This document shows, one piece after another, positions 15,463 through 23,206 of a stretch of DNA of 35,865 nt (positions are counted from its first letter, which is position 1; each line of letters opens with the position of its first letter). This DNA is from JAWVFK01 sp033856175 (lineage in GTDB: Bacteria; Actinomycetota; Thermoleophilia; Solirubrobacterales; 70-9). A model generated the notes under the pieces. The model saw nothing but the letters and a program-made list of their open reading frames with translations, was not told where the DNA came from and did not search any database. Where the stretch lies: contig JAWVFK010000036.1 in the NCBI GenBank assembly GCA_033856175.1, forward strand, positions 1 through 35,865, read 5' to 3'. The translations under genes and the position numbers were made by a program.

Positions 15463-16703
15463 GAAGCCGCGACCGGCTCGGGGGCCTCTGCCTCTTCCTT
15501 CCAGCGGTGCAGCTCGCGGCGGGCGATGACCATCTTGTGGACCTCGTCGGGGCCGTCGGCGATCCGCAGCATCCGGCTGAAGCGCCACATCGCCGCCAGC
15601 GGCGTGTCGTCGGACATGCCGAGGGCGCCGTGGGTCTGGATCGCCCGGTCGAGGACGTTCATGACGACGTTGGCGGCGACGACCTTGATCATCGAGATCT
15701 CCTGGCGCGCGGCGCGCTTGCCCTCGGTGTCCATCTTCCAGGCGGCGTGAAGGGTCAGCAGGCGCGCCTGCTCGATCTCCATCCGCGAGCTGGCGACGAA
15801 TTCCTGGATGAACTGCTTGTCGGCGAGCGGGCCGCCGAACGACTCGCGGGAGTTGGCGCGCCGGCACATCATCTCGATCGCCCGCTCGGCTGAGCCGATC
15901 GCCCGCATGCAGTGGTGGATGCGCCCGGGGCCGAGCCGGTCCTGGGCGATGACGAAGCCCGCCTGGCGCGGGCCGAGCAGGCTGGCCTCGGGGACGCGGC
16001 AGTCCTCGTAGCGGATCTCGCAGTGGCCGGGGCCGCCGTCGTGGCCCATCACCGGCACCGGCCGGACGAGGTTGAAGCCGGGGTTGTCGGTCGGCACGAC
16101 GATCATCGAGGCGCGCCCGTAGGGGTGGGCGTCGGGGTCGGTCACGCACATGACGATCGCCACCGAGGCGCCGACGGCGCCCGAGGTGAACCACTTGTGG
16201 CCGTTGATGACCCACTCGCCGTCCTCCAGCACTGCCTGCGTCTGCAGCGTCCGGGGGTCCGAGCCGGAGACCTCGGGCTCGGTCATCGAGAAGCAGGAGC
16301 GGATCTCGCCGTCGAGCAGCGGCTGGAGCCACTCGGAGCGCTGCTGCTCGGTCCCGTGCTCGGCGAGGATCTCCATGTTGCCGGTGTCCGGCGCCGAGCA
16401 GTTGAAGGCCATCGGCGCGATCAGCGGGCTGCGGCCCATCTCCTCGCAGAGCAGCCCGTACTCCCAGTTGGTCAGCCCGGGGCCGAAGCGGTCGTCGGGC
16501 AGGAAGAGGTTCCAGAGGCCGTCGGCGCGGGCGCGCTCGCGAATCTCGACGATGAGGTCCGGGTAGGCCTTGCCCTTGCCGACGCCGACCTCGTCGTCGA
16601 GTGCGCGCATCGCCTCGGCCTCGACCGGGTAGACGTGCTCGTCGAGGAAGGCGCGGATCCGCTCACGCAGCGCCTCGACCTGGGGGGAGGGGTTGAAGTC
16701 CAC
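15459..16703 (-). CDS. Acyl-CoA dehydrogenase (ACAD10/11-like)
   Basis: FAD-dependent enzyme of 414 residues that oxidises an acyl-CoA to the enoyl-CoA. The N-terminal helical domain holds LREIRAFLDEHVYPVEAEAM-like helices. The middle beta domain has CFSMTEPEVSGSDPRTLQT and INGHKWFTSGA. The C-terminal helical domain has the FAD and dimer motifs IQTHGALGMSDDTPLA and RIADGPDEVHKMVIARRE. The RIADGPDEVH ending is typical of the ACAD10/ACAD11-related branch. The start is a GTG at 16703. Its stop overlaps that of the convergent kinase gene (shared CTAG, 15459-15462). Electron-transfer flavoprotein genes are not in the window. Confidence 0.93.
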   Translation of the reverse strand: MDFNPSPQVEALRERIRAFLDEHVYPVEAEAMRALDDEVGVGKGKAYPDLIVEIRERARADGLWNLFLPDDRFGPGLTNWEYGLLCEEMGRSPLIAPMAFNCSAPDTGNMEILAEHGTEQQRSEWLQPLLDGEIRSCFSMTEPEVSGSDPRTLQTQAVLEDGEWVINGHKWFTSGAVGASVAIVMCVTDPDAHPYGRASMIVVPTDNPGFNLVRPVPVMGHDGGPGHCEIRYEDCRVPEASLLGPRQAGFVIAQDRLGPGRIHHCMRAIGSAERAIEMMCRRANSRESFGGPLADKQFIQEFVASSRMEIEQARLLTLHAAWKMDTEGKRAARQEISMIKVVAANVVMNVLDRAIQTHGALGMSDDTPLAAMWRFSRMLRIADGPDEVHKMVIARRELHRWKEEAEAPEPVAAS

Positions 16704-16727
16704 TGCCGCTGAGCCTAATCGCTGCGG

Positions 16728-17501
16728 CTAGGCCTTGGCGTAGCGAGCGAACAGCTCGCCCTCGGCTTCGAGCAGCCAGGCCAGCTCGAGCTCCTGCGTC
16801 GCGGCCAGCTCGCCCTCGAGGATCGACGGAGCGTCGCCGCCGGCGAGCTTCGGCGACGTCGTCAGGAAGAGCTCGTCGGCGAGCCCCGCCGCCCAGAGCT
16901 GGGCGTGCATCCGCGGGCCGCCCTCGCAGAGCAGCGCCCGCACGCCGCGCTCCTGGCGCAGGAAGCGCAGGGCGTCGATCAGGTTGACGTAGCCGTCGTG
17001 GCGAACGACGCGGACCGGGGTCGCGGTCTCGGGGGGGTCGACCTCGGCGGCGGTGAAGATCAGGACACGGCCGCCGCCGTCGGTGAACAGCTTCGCGTCC
17101 CAGGGCAGGTCCAGCCGGCCGGAGACGATCACCGCCAGCGGGTCGTGGGGAAGGCCGATGCGCTCGCGCCAGCTGCGCAGCGAGGAGTCGGAGACCATCC
17201 GGCCGTAGCGCTCGGCCCGCATCGTCTGGGCGCCGATCATCACCGCGTCGACCTGGGTCCGCAGCCGCTGCAGCAGCTCGCCGTCGATCTTCGAGCCGAT
17301 CGGGCCGGCGCGGCCGTCGATCGCCGCGCGACCGTCGACGGTGGCGGCGAAGTTGAGCACGGTGTAGGGGCGGTCGGCGGGGGCGCGCTCGATCAGGCCG
17401 AGGTCGGCGAAGCGCGCGGCGATCGTCGTCTCGCCGGGCTCGGGCAGCAGCTCGCGGACGCGGGCGCTGTCCTCGGCGCCGGGGGGAGGGGCGTCGCTCA
17501 T
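16728..17501 (-). CDS. RibD C-terminal-domain reductase (pyrimidine reductase-like)
   Basis: Protein of 257 residues, a stand-alone RibD_C domain with the DHFR-like fold. Visible motifs: NFAATVDGRAAIDGRAGPIGS (near 48), VDAVMIGAQTMRAERYG (near 85), the dinucleotide-binding strand LAVIVSGRLDLP, LLCEGGPRMHAQLWAAGLADELFLTTSPKL (near 190), and an acidic C-terminus. The cytidine-deaminase half of RibD is absent. NADPH-dependent reduction of the riboflavin precursor is the family role, but many actinobacterial stand-alone members reduce other substrates or use F420H2. It is the last gene of an overlapping operon; its ATG overlaps the RpiB stop as ATGA. Confidence 0.85.
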   Translation of the reverse strand: MSDAPPPGAEDSARVRELLPEPGETTIAARFADLGLIERAPADRPYTVLNFAATVDGRAAIDGRAGPIGSKIDGELLQRLRTQVDAVMIGAQTMRAERYGRMVSDSSLRSWRERIGLPHDPLAVIVSGRLDLPWDAKLFTDGGGRVLIFTAAEVDPPETATPVRVVRHDGYVNLIDALRFLRQERGVRALLCEGGPRMHAQLWAAGLADELFLTTSPKLAGGDAPSILEGELAATQELELAWLLEAEGELFARYAKA

Positions 17502-17947
17502 CGCGCCTCGATCTCGCCGAGATGCTCGACGTTGGCGCGATCGCCGGCCTCGGCGCTCGGCTCGGTCTCGAACCAGGCGTCGAGGATCTCGCCCAGCTCG
17601 GCCTCGGAGGTCGATCGCAGGCTCAGCGCGAGGACGTTGGCGTCGTTCCAGCGCCGGGCGCCGGCCGCCGTCGGGCCGTCGCCGCAGAGCGCGGCGCGGA
17701 CGCCGGCGACCTTGTTGGCGGCAATCGATGCGCCGGTCCCGGTCCAGCAGCAGACCACCGCCTGCTCGGCGCGGCCCTCGGCGACGTCGCGCGCCGCCGC
17801 CTCGCTCGCCCAGGCCCAGTCGTCGCGCTCGGCCTCGGCTTCGCTGAGGGCGCCGCGGGCGAGCGGCTCGTGGCCGCGGCGGCGCAGCTCGTCGAGCACC
17901 GCCGCGGCGACGCCGGCCCGCTCGTCGGCGGCGACGGCGATCCGCAT
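17498..17947 (-). CDS. Divergent RpiB/LacAB-family sugar-phosphate isomerase homologue
   Basis: Protein of 149 residues, the usual RpiB length, with the family fold markers VVCCWTGTGASIAANKVAGV (65-84) and ARRWNDANVLALS (97-109). Cys67 aligns with the catalytic cysteine of E. coli RpiB. The Gly that normally follows it is Trp68. The ring-opening His of the HN[DA]NVLALG motif is Trp100. The N-terminal DHxG is DERAG. True ribose-5-phosphate isomerase activity is therefore doubtful; a changed substrate or a non-catalytic role is possible. It overlaps the sulfotransferase stop by one base (TGATG) and the reductase start by four, so the three are translated together. Confidence 0.82.
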   Translation of the reverse strand: MRIAVAADERAGVAAAVLDELRRRGHEPLARGALSEAEAERDDWAWASEAAARDVAEGRAEQAVVCCWTGTGASIAANKVAGVRAALCGDGPTAAGARRWNDANVLALSLRSTSEAELGEILDAWFETEPSAEAGDRANVEHLGEIEAR

Positions 17948-18981
17948 CAGATGCTCCAGCCGAGCTCGCGGCCGGCGAAGCGCTCGAGCTCGGCGACGTC
18001 GTCGCGGAAGCTCTCGCCCAGGCGCTCGCGCAGCTCGAGGCTCAGCTCGGGCTTGGCGACGGCGCCGCCGCGAGGCGAGTAGGCGACGCGCTCGATCGTC
18101 CACAGCATCCCCTCGGGCAGGCGGTCATAGCTCTTGTCGAAGACCCGCATGCCGGGCATCCGCGCGACGCGGTCGAGCAGCGAGAAGCGCCGCCCCTTGC
18201 CGCTGCCGGTCTCCCACTCGCGCTCGAACTGCTCGGTGTCGAAGCTCGGGTCGACGCCCAGGTACTCGAAGATCCGCCGCAGCGTCCCTCGCCGGTCGCG
18301 GTTGAGCTCCTCCTGGGTCGCGACGAGGACGTTCTCGGCCGGGAAGTGCTCGAGGTATTGCTCGAGCTGCATCGCGTAGCGGCTGCGGTCGATGTAGCTC
18401 GACGGCTTTGCGAACGCCTCCTCGGCCTCGAGTCGCTCGTAGCCGCCGGCGCGGTTGTGGACGTAATGGGACAGCATGCGGTCGATCGGGTCGCGGACCA
18501 TGTAGATCAGCTTCGCCTCGGGGACGAGCGAGTGGATCCGCTCGGGCACGCCGGCGAAGCGGGGGAAGTTCGTGTAGTGGACCGAGGACTCGCCGCGAAT
18601 CGCCAGCCGCGGGTCGAAGTGGCTTCGATACCACTCCTCGCCGAGCCCCCACTGCAGCTCGCCGACGAAGAAGTTGAGCTCCTTCGGCGCCGACATCGCG
18701 ATCTCGGGGTGAAGCCGCAGGTAGCGGTGGAGGCTCGTCGTGCCGCACTTCATCGCGCCGATGACGATCAGGTTCGGCAGCGCGCCGCCGTGGATCCGGT
18801 GGCGCTTGCGACGCAGGCCGGCTCTTCCCCGCGCCTTCGCCCGGGCGGTCATCCGCTCGTCGGCGGGGTCGGGCGCGACGGCCGGCGCCGCGGAGGGCGG
18901 GGCTATCGGCGCCTGCGGGACAGCCTCGGACGCGGGGCCGGGACCGCCCGAAACGGGCGTCTCGGTGCGTCTTGCGCTCAC
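17947..18981 (-). CDS. PAPS-dependent sulfotransferase
   Basis: Transfers sulfate from PAPS to a hydroxyl or amine of an unknown acceptor. The 5'-phosphosulfate loop is IGAMKCGTTSLHRYL, the 3'-phosphate motif is MVRDPIDRMLSHYVHN, and a catalytic-type lysine-containing SAPKELNFF segment lies between them. The C-terminal half (YLGVDPSFDTEQF, LRERLGESFRDDVAELERFAGRELG) matches the heparan/Sulfotransfer_1-like bacterial family. The GTG at 18981 gives 344 residues with a Pro/Ala-rich disordered N-terminus; an ATG at 18852 gives a compact 301-residue enzyme. It is the first gene of the operon with RpiB and the reductase. The divergent dehalogenase starts about 21 bp away. Confidence 0.87.
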   Translation of the reverse strand: MSARRTETPVSGGPGPASEAVPQAPIAPPSAAPAVAPDPADERMTARAKARGRAGLRRKRHRIHGGALPNLIVIGAMKCGTTSLHRYLRLHPEIAMSAPKELNFFVGELQWGLGEEWYRSHFDPRLAIRGESSVHYTNFPRFAGVPERIHSLVPEAKLIYMVRDPIDRMLSHYVHNRAGGYERLEAEEAFAKPSSYIDRSRYAMQLEQYLEHFPAENVLVATQEELNRDRRGTLRRIFEYLGVDPSFDTEQFEREWETGSGKGRRFSLLDRVARMPGMRVFDKSYDRLPEGMLWTIERVAYSPRGGAVAKPELSLELRERLGESFRDDVAELERFAGRELGWSI

Positions 18982-19002
18982 CCATCTAGTATCGCAGCGG
19001 CC

Positions 19003-19887
19003 TTGGCACCGGAGATCTTCCGCACACCCGACGAGCGCTTCGAGGATCTGCCCGGCTACGGCTTCGAGCCCCACTACGCCGAGCTCGACGGCCTCCGCCT
19101 CCACTACGTCGACGAGGGCAGCGGCAGCCCCGTCGTCTGCTTCCACGGCGAGCCGACCTGGGCCTACCTCTACCGCAAGATGGTCGGGCCGCTGGTCGAC
19201 GGCAGCCGCCGCGTCATTTGCCCCGACTACGCCGGCTTCGGCCGCTCGGACAAGCCGACCGACCGCGATTGGTACAGCTACGACCGCCACGTCGAGCTGA
19301 TGGGCGCGCTGCTCGACGGGCTGGACCTGAGCGACGTCACCGTCGTCGTCCAGGACTGGGGCGGGCCGATCGGCCTCCGCTGGGCGGTCGAGAACGCCGA
19401 CCGCGTCAGCGCCCTCGTCATCCTCAACACCGGGCTCTTCACCGGCCGCGTCAGCAAGGGCTTCCTCGCCTGGCGCGACTTCGCCGCCAAGAACCCCGAC
19501 CTGCCTGTCGGCTTCGTCGTCCAGGGCGGCACCGCGACCGAGCTGCCCGACGAGGTCGTAGCCGCCTACGAGGCGCCGTTCCCGACGCCGGAGTCGAAGG
19601 CCGGTGCAGCCCAGTTCCCGCTCGTAGTGCCGACCGGGGCCGACGAGCCGGGGGCCGCCGAGATGGCCGCCGTCGCCGACGCGCTATCGCGCTGGGACAA
19701 GCCGGCGCTGATCGCCTTCTCCGACTCCGACCCGGTCTTTCCCTACCCGAAGGCCGGTGACCGCTTTGGCGAGCTGATCCCGACCGCGGGCGAGCAGGTC
19801 AGGATCGAGGGCGCCGCGCACTTCCTCCAGGAGGACCGCGGCGAGCAGATCGCCGCCGAGATCCTCAGCTTCCTCGCGTCGGCCTAG
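19003..19887 (+). CDS. Haloalkane dehalogenase-like alpha/beta hydrolase
   Basis: Protein of 294 residues, close to DhlA-type haloalkane dehalogenases, which hydrolyse a carbon-halogen bond to an alcohol. The oxyanion/halide motif is HGEPTWAYLYRKM, the nucleophile elbow is VVQDWGGPIGL (Asp118 followed by the halide-binding Trp119), the acid is probably Asp243 in FSDSDPVF, and the base is His273 in AAHFLQED. FGRSDKPTDRDWYSYDRH is also typical of this group. The start is a TTG at 19003; TAGTAT at 18987-18992 is a plausible -10 box, giving a leaderless message. The stop shares CTAG with the convergent secreted-protein gene. Substrate preference cannot be read from sequence. Confidence 0.85.
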   Translation: MAPEIFRTPDERFEDLPGYGFEPHYAELDGLRLHYVDEGSGSPVVCFHGEPTWAYLYRKMVGPLVDGSRRVICPDYAGFGRSDKPTDRDWYSYDRHVELMGALLDGLDLSDVTVVVQDWGGPIGLRWAVENADRVSALVILNTGLFTGRVSKGFLAWRDFAAKNPDLPVGFVVQGGTATELPDEVVAAYEAPFPTPESKAGAAQFPLVVPTGADEPGAAEMAAVADALSRWDKPALIAFSDSDPVFPYPKAGDRFGELIPTAGEQVRIEGAAHFLQEDRGEQIAAEILSFLASA

Positions 19888-21233
19888 CGCCCGTCCTCGT
19901 CGTCGCGCACCCGCCGCCGCTCGAAGGCGCCGATGTCGGGGTCCTGGCGTCTGACCCCGCGCTGGTCGCGGCTCGGGGCCCCACCGTTGGCGCCGTTGTC
20001 GATCGCCTGGCTGCCCTGGAGCAGCGCGATCGTCTCGGTCGGGCCGCCGTTGTCGGCCAGGCCGCCGATGCCGATTCGCGCCGCCGAGAGGTTGAGCCGA
20101 TCGCCGTTGCCGCCGAAGCCCGTGCAGCCGCTGGTGTCGCCGACGAGGTTGTGGCCCTTGGAGACGAAGCCACCTGGGTCGAGATTGGAGCAGTCGGGTC
20201 CCGGGTTGCCGCGGGCCGAGTTGCGGGCGATCAGCGAGCTCTTCAGCGTGAAGCCGGGTAGTGCCGCCTCGTAGAGGCCACCGCCCTGGCCCGTGCCGTC
20301 GTTGTCGCTGTCGGCGATGTTGCGGGCGACCGTCACCCACTCGAGGTCGATGGGCCCTCCCTCGTCGGCGATGCCGCCGCCGCCAAGCAACGTCCTGTTG
20401 TTGGCGACGGTGTCGTTCGTCATCCGCAGCACAGCGCCGTTGGTGTTGTCGATGCCGCCGCCATGGCCACTGGCGCGGTTGCCGGCGATCGTCGACTTGA
20501 CGACGCGGGTGTTCGACGAGTCGTTGACGATGCCGCCTCCCGGACCGCCGCTGAAGTTGCCGGCGATCGTCGACTTCGAGATCCTCGCCACCGCCTCGTC
20601 GACGAGGATGCCTCCGCCTCCTCCTCCGTTGCCGGAGAGGGCGCGGTTGCCGACGACGGCGCTGCGGAAGAGGCTGAGACGGGCATTGTTGTCGACGTTG
20701 ACGGCACCGCCGTCGTCGTTGGCCCTGTTATTGGTGAGCAGGCTGTCGAGGACGCGCAGGTGGCTGTCGAGGCCGAGGTTGATGGCGCCGCCACCGTCGT
20801 CTGTGCCTCCGACCCCCGCATGGCCGCCACGCAGCTTGAGGAACCGAAACGTCGTCGCCGGCTGGGTGATGTCGAAGACCCGGTCGATACCGTTGGCGTC
20901 GACGGTCGCAAGCGTGCGGTTGGAGCTGCGAACGGTCAGCGCCGTGCCGTCGAGGCTGCTGATGTCGAGGTCGCCGTCGGTCGCGTCGTCGGCCACCACC
21001 GGCCGTGAGAGGTTGTAAACGTCGCCGCCCTGGAGGACGATGACGTCGCTGCCGGCGCGGCCGTTGGCGGCGATGACCGCCTCGCGCAGCGTGCAGTCGT
21101 GCGCGTTGCAGTGGCCGTCCGGAGCGTGGTCGCCGTGGGTGGTCGGTGCGAAGGTCTTGGCGCCTGCGGCCGGTGCAAAGGCGAGCGCGGCGGCGGCGAC
21201 GAGCACGGCGGGAGCCGAGCGGAGCGTGGACAT
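19884..21233 (-). CDS. Secreted CSLREA-type parallel beta-helix protein
   Basis: Protein of 449 residues. A signal peptide (LRSAPAVLVAAAALAFAPAAGA) is followed by a CSLREA-like motif, CTLREAVIAAN, after a Cys pair. A long right-handed beta-helix region follows, with Asn/Gly-rich coils repeated about every 20-25 residues (SLLTNNRA, AVVGNRA, STIAGNFSGGPGGGI, STIAGNRASGHGGGI, TVANNRTLLGGGGI, VTVARNIAD). The end is a choice-of-anchor-Q-like segment (GLADNGGPTETIALLQGSQAIDNG ... DQRGVRRQDPDIGAFE). The ATG at 21233 has a strong Shine-Dalgarno, AGGGAGG, 7 nt upstream. No catalytic residues are evident. Probably a cell-surface or extracellular protein. Related in plan to the protein at 31183-33072. 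Confidence 0.85.
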   Translation of the reverse strand: MSTLRSAPAVLVAAAALAFAPAAGAKTFAPTTHGDHAPDGHCNAHDCTLREAVIAANGRAGSDVIVLQGGDVYNLSRPVVADDATDGDLDISSLDGTALTVRSSNRTLATVDANGIDRVFDITQPATTFRFLKLRGGHAGVGGTDDGGGAINLGLDSHLRVLDSLLTNNRANDDGGAVNVDNNARLSLFRSAVVGNRALSGNGGGGGGILVDEAVARISKSTIAGNFSGGPGGGIVNDSSNTRVVKSTIAGNRASGHGGGIDNTNGAVLRMTNDTVANNRTLLGGGGIADEGGPIDLEWVTVARNIADSDNDGTGQGGGLYEAALPGFTLKSSLIARNSARGNPGPDCSNLDPGGFVSKGHNLVGDTSGCTGFGGNGDRLNLSAARIGIGGLADNGGPTETIALLQGSQAIDNGANGGAPSRDQRGVRRQDPDIGAFERRRVRDDEDGR

Positions 21234-21329
21234 TCGAGAACCTCCCTGTTTGACTGGACGAAGCGGCCACGAGCCTATGCGCTCTGCTGCGCGAGCGTCA
21301 AGCCGAGCGACCGCTACGCTCGCCTGCCG

Positions 21330-22211
21330 ATGACGGCCGACCAGCACGATCCTCTCCGCGAGCTCCCCTGGCGCGGTCCCGGCGCCGGTCGCCCGGCTCT
21401 GCCGCTGCCTCCGGGCTCGATGTCGCTCACGCGCGGCGGCCGTCTGCGCAAGCGCTGGCGCTATCTGGCCGTGTTCGACGAACGGGTGATGCTCTGCGCC
21501 GCACGGGCCGAGGTCGGCCCGATGCGCCAGAGCTTCTGGGCGCTCTGGGACCGCGAGGGCCAGCGGCGCTACGCGCACACGAGCTTCCTCCGCGGCGCCG
21601 GGGCTGTGGCGATCGAGCCCGGCCTCGACTCGGCCGGCCCGGTGAGCCTGCGCCTGCGAGCCGGTGAGGTCAGCGCCGATCTGCGCTTCGCCGAGAGCGA
21701 GCCGATCGAGTCGCTCTGCCCCAGTGGCGGCAGCTATGCCTGGACGCGAAAGCGCGCCGGCATGGCGGTCACGGGAACGCTTAACGCCGGCGGGCGCAGC
21801 TGGCAGCTCGAGGGCGCGCGCGGCGTCGACGATCTCTCCGCCGGCTATCACCAGCGCCACACCGACTGGATGTGGTCGGCCGGTGTCGGCAGCGCCGCCG
21901 ACGGCCGCCCGCTGGCCTGGAACCTCGTCAGCGGGATCAACGATCCGCCGAGCGCCAGCGAGCGGGCGATCTGGGCCGACGGCGAGCCCTCCGAGCCGGC
22001 GCCGGTCCGCTTCGAGGGCACCGAGGCGATCGAGTTCGCCGGCGGCGCCCGGATCGAGTTCGCCGCCGAGTCCGAGCGGGCGCGCGACGACAACCTGCTC
22101 ATTCTGCGCTCGCGCTACCGGCACCTCTTCGGCACCTTCAGCGGATCGCTCGACGGCATCGCGCTCGAGCGCGGCCTCGGCGTCATGGAAGAGCACTCGG
22201 CGCTGTGGTGA
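21330..22211 (+). CDS. DUF2804-family protein
   Basis: Protein of 293 residues, soluble, with no signal peptide, predicted to be rich in beta strands. Conserved-looking blocks are LRKRWRYLAVFDERVMLCAA, VGPMRQSFWALWDREGQRRY, CPSGGSYAWTRKRAG, DDLSAGYHQRHTDWMWSAGVG, AWNLVSGINDPPSASER and FGTFSGSLDG...GLGVMEEHSALW. These match what I know of actinobacterial DUF2804 proteins, whose function is unknown. The ATG at 21330 lacks a clear Shine-Dalgarno. Its TGA overlaps the GTG of the following membrane protein (GTGA), so the two are translationally coupled. Confidence 0.72.
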   Translation: MTADQHDPLRELPWRGPGAGRPALPLPPGSMSLTRGGRLRKRWRYLAVFDERVMLCAARAEVGPMRQSFWALWDREGQRRYAHTSFLRGAGAVAIEPGLDSAGPVSLRLRAGEVSADLRFAESEPIESLCPSGGSYAWTRKRAGMAVTGTLNAGGRSWQLEGARGVDDLSAGYHQRHTDWMWSAGVGSAADGRPLAWNLVSGINDPPSASERAIWADGEPSEPAPVRFEGTEAIEFAGGARIEFAAESERARDDNLLILRSRYRHLFGTFSGSLDGIALERGLGVMEEHSALW

Positions 22212-23206
22212 GCTGGCTGCCGGCGGCCTCGACCCCACTGCTGGCCGAGATCGGCGAGAGCCTCGATGCCTTCTTCCACGCCGCGCGGGCGTTCTTCAAC
22301 CACCTCACCGACATCGCCTGGGGGGCGTTCGCCCTGGCGCTGCTCTTCTACCTCGGCATGCTGCTGACCCGCAGCCGCGCCTGGCAGAACGTGCTCAGGG
22401 TCGCCTTCCCCCGCGTGCGGGTTCCCTACTGGCGGATCACCGGCGCCTATCTCGCCGGCGCCGGGCTCAACGGCGTCATTCCCGCCCGCGTCGGCGACGC
22501 CGTCAAGGTCCTGCTCGCCAAGCGCCAGGTGCCGGGCTCGTCCTATCCCGCGATCGCCTCCTCGTTCCTCGTCCAGTCGGTCTTCGACACTGCCGCCGGG
22601 CTGCTGGTCTTCGGCTACGCGCTGACCCAGGGCCTGCTGCCGGAGCCACCGAGCCTGCCGAGCCTTCCCGCCTTCGAGATCTCCTTCTGGGCCGAGCACC
22701 CGCGCCTGCTGCTCTTCGTCGTCACGGCGCTGAGCGCTGCCCTGGCCGTTGGCTTCATCCTGCTGGCGCGGCGGGCCGAGCTCTTCTGGGAGCGGATCAA
22801 GCAGGGCCTGATCGTTCTCGCCGATCCGCGCCGCTACCTCGCCGAGGTCGCCTCCTGGCAGGGCGTGTCCTGGCTCTGCCGCTTCGCCAGCTTCTGGTTC
22901 TTCCTCGAGGCCTTCCACATCGGCGGCTCGTTCTCGAACGTCCTGCTGGTGATGAGCGTCCAGGCGATCTCGACGATGCTGCCGCTGACCCCTGGCGGGG
23001 CCGGCGCGCAGCAGGCGCTGCTCGTCGCGACGCTTGCCGCCGGGCACTCGCGCTCGGCCGTGCTCTCCTACTCCGTCGGCCAGCAGATCGCGGTCGCCGC
23101 CTGGGCGGCGCTGCTCGGCTTCCTCGCCCTGGCGATCGTCTTCAGGACGACCAACTGGCGCGGCCTGATGCAGGCCGCAGAGCAGGAGACGCGTCAGCCG
23201 GGATAG
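22208..23206 (+). CDS. YbhN/UPF0104 flippase-like-domain membrane protein
   Basis: Integral membrane protein of about 332 residues with seven to eight hydrophobic segments. The sequence YLAGAGLNGVIPARVGDAVKVLLAKR is the hallmark of the lysylphosphatidylglycerol-synthase transmembrane/flippase-like family (TIGR00374, YbhN, AglD), and MLPLTPGGAGAQQALLVATL is its second conserved block. Family members are proposed to move lipids or lipid-linked sugars, usually without direct proof. The start is a GTG at 22208 (or 22205) overlapping the DUF2804 stop. The C-terminal end overlaps the convergent pilin-like gene by 13 bp. No catalytic LPG-synthase domain is attached. Confidence 0.85.
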   Translation: MSWLPAASTPLLAEIGESLDAFFHAARAFFNHLTDIAWGAFALALLFYLGMLLTRSRAWQNVLRVAFPRVRVPYWRITGAYLAGAGLNGVIPARVGDAVKVLLAKRQVPGSSYPAIASSFLVQSVFDTAAGLLVFGYALTQGLLPEPPSLPSLPAFEISFWAEHPRLLLFVVTALSAALAVGFILLARRAELFWERIKQGLIVLADPRRYLAEVASWQGVSWLCRFASFWFFLEAFHIGGSFSNVLLVMSVQAISTMLPLTPGGAGAQQALLVATLAAGHSRSAVLSYSVGQQIAVAAWAALLGFLALAIVFRTTNWRGLMQAAEQETRQPG

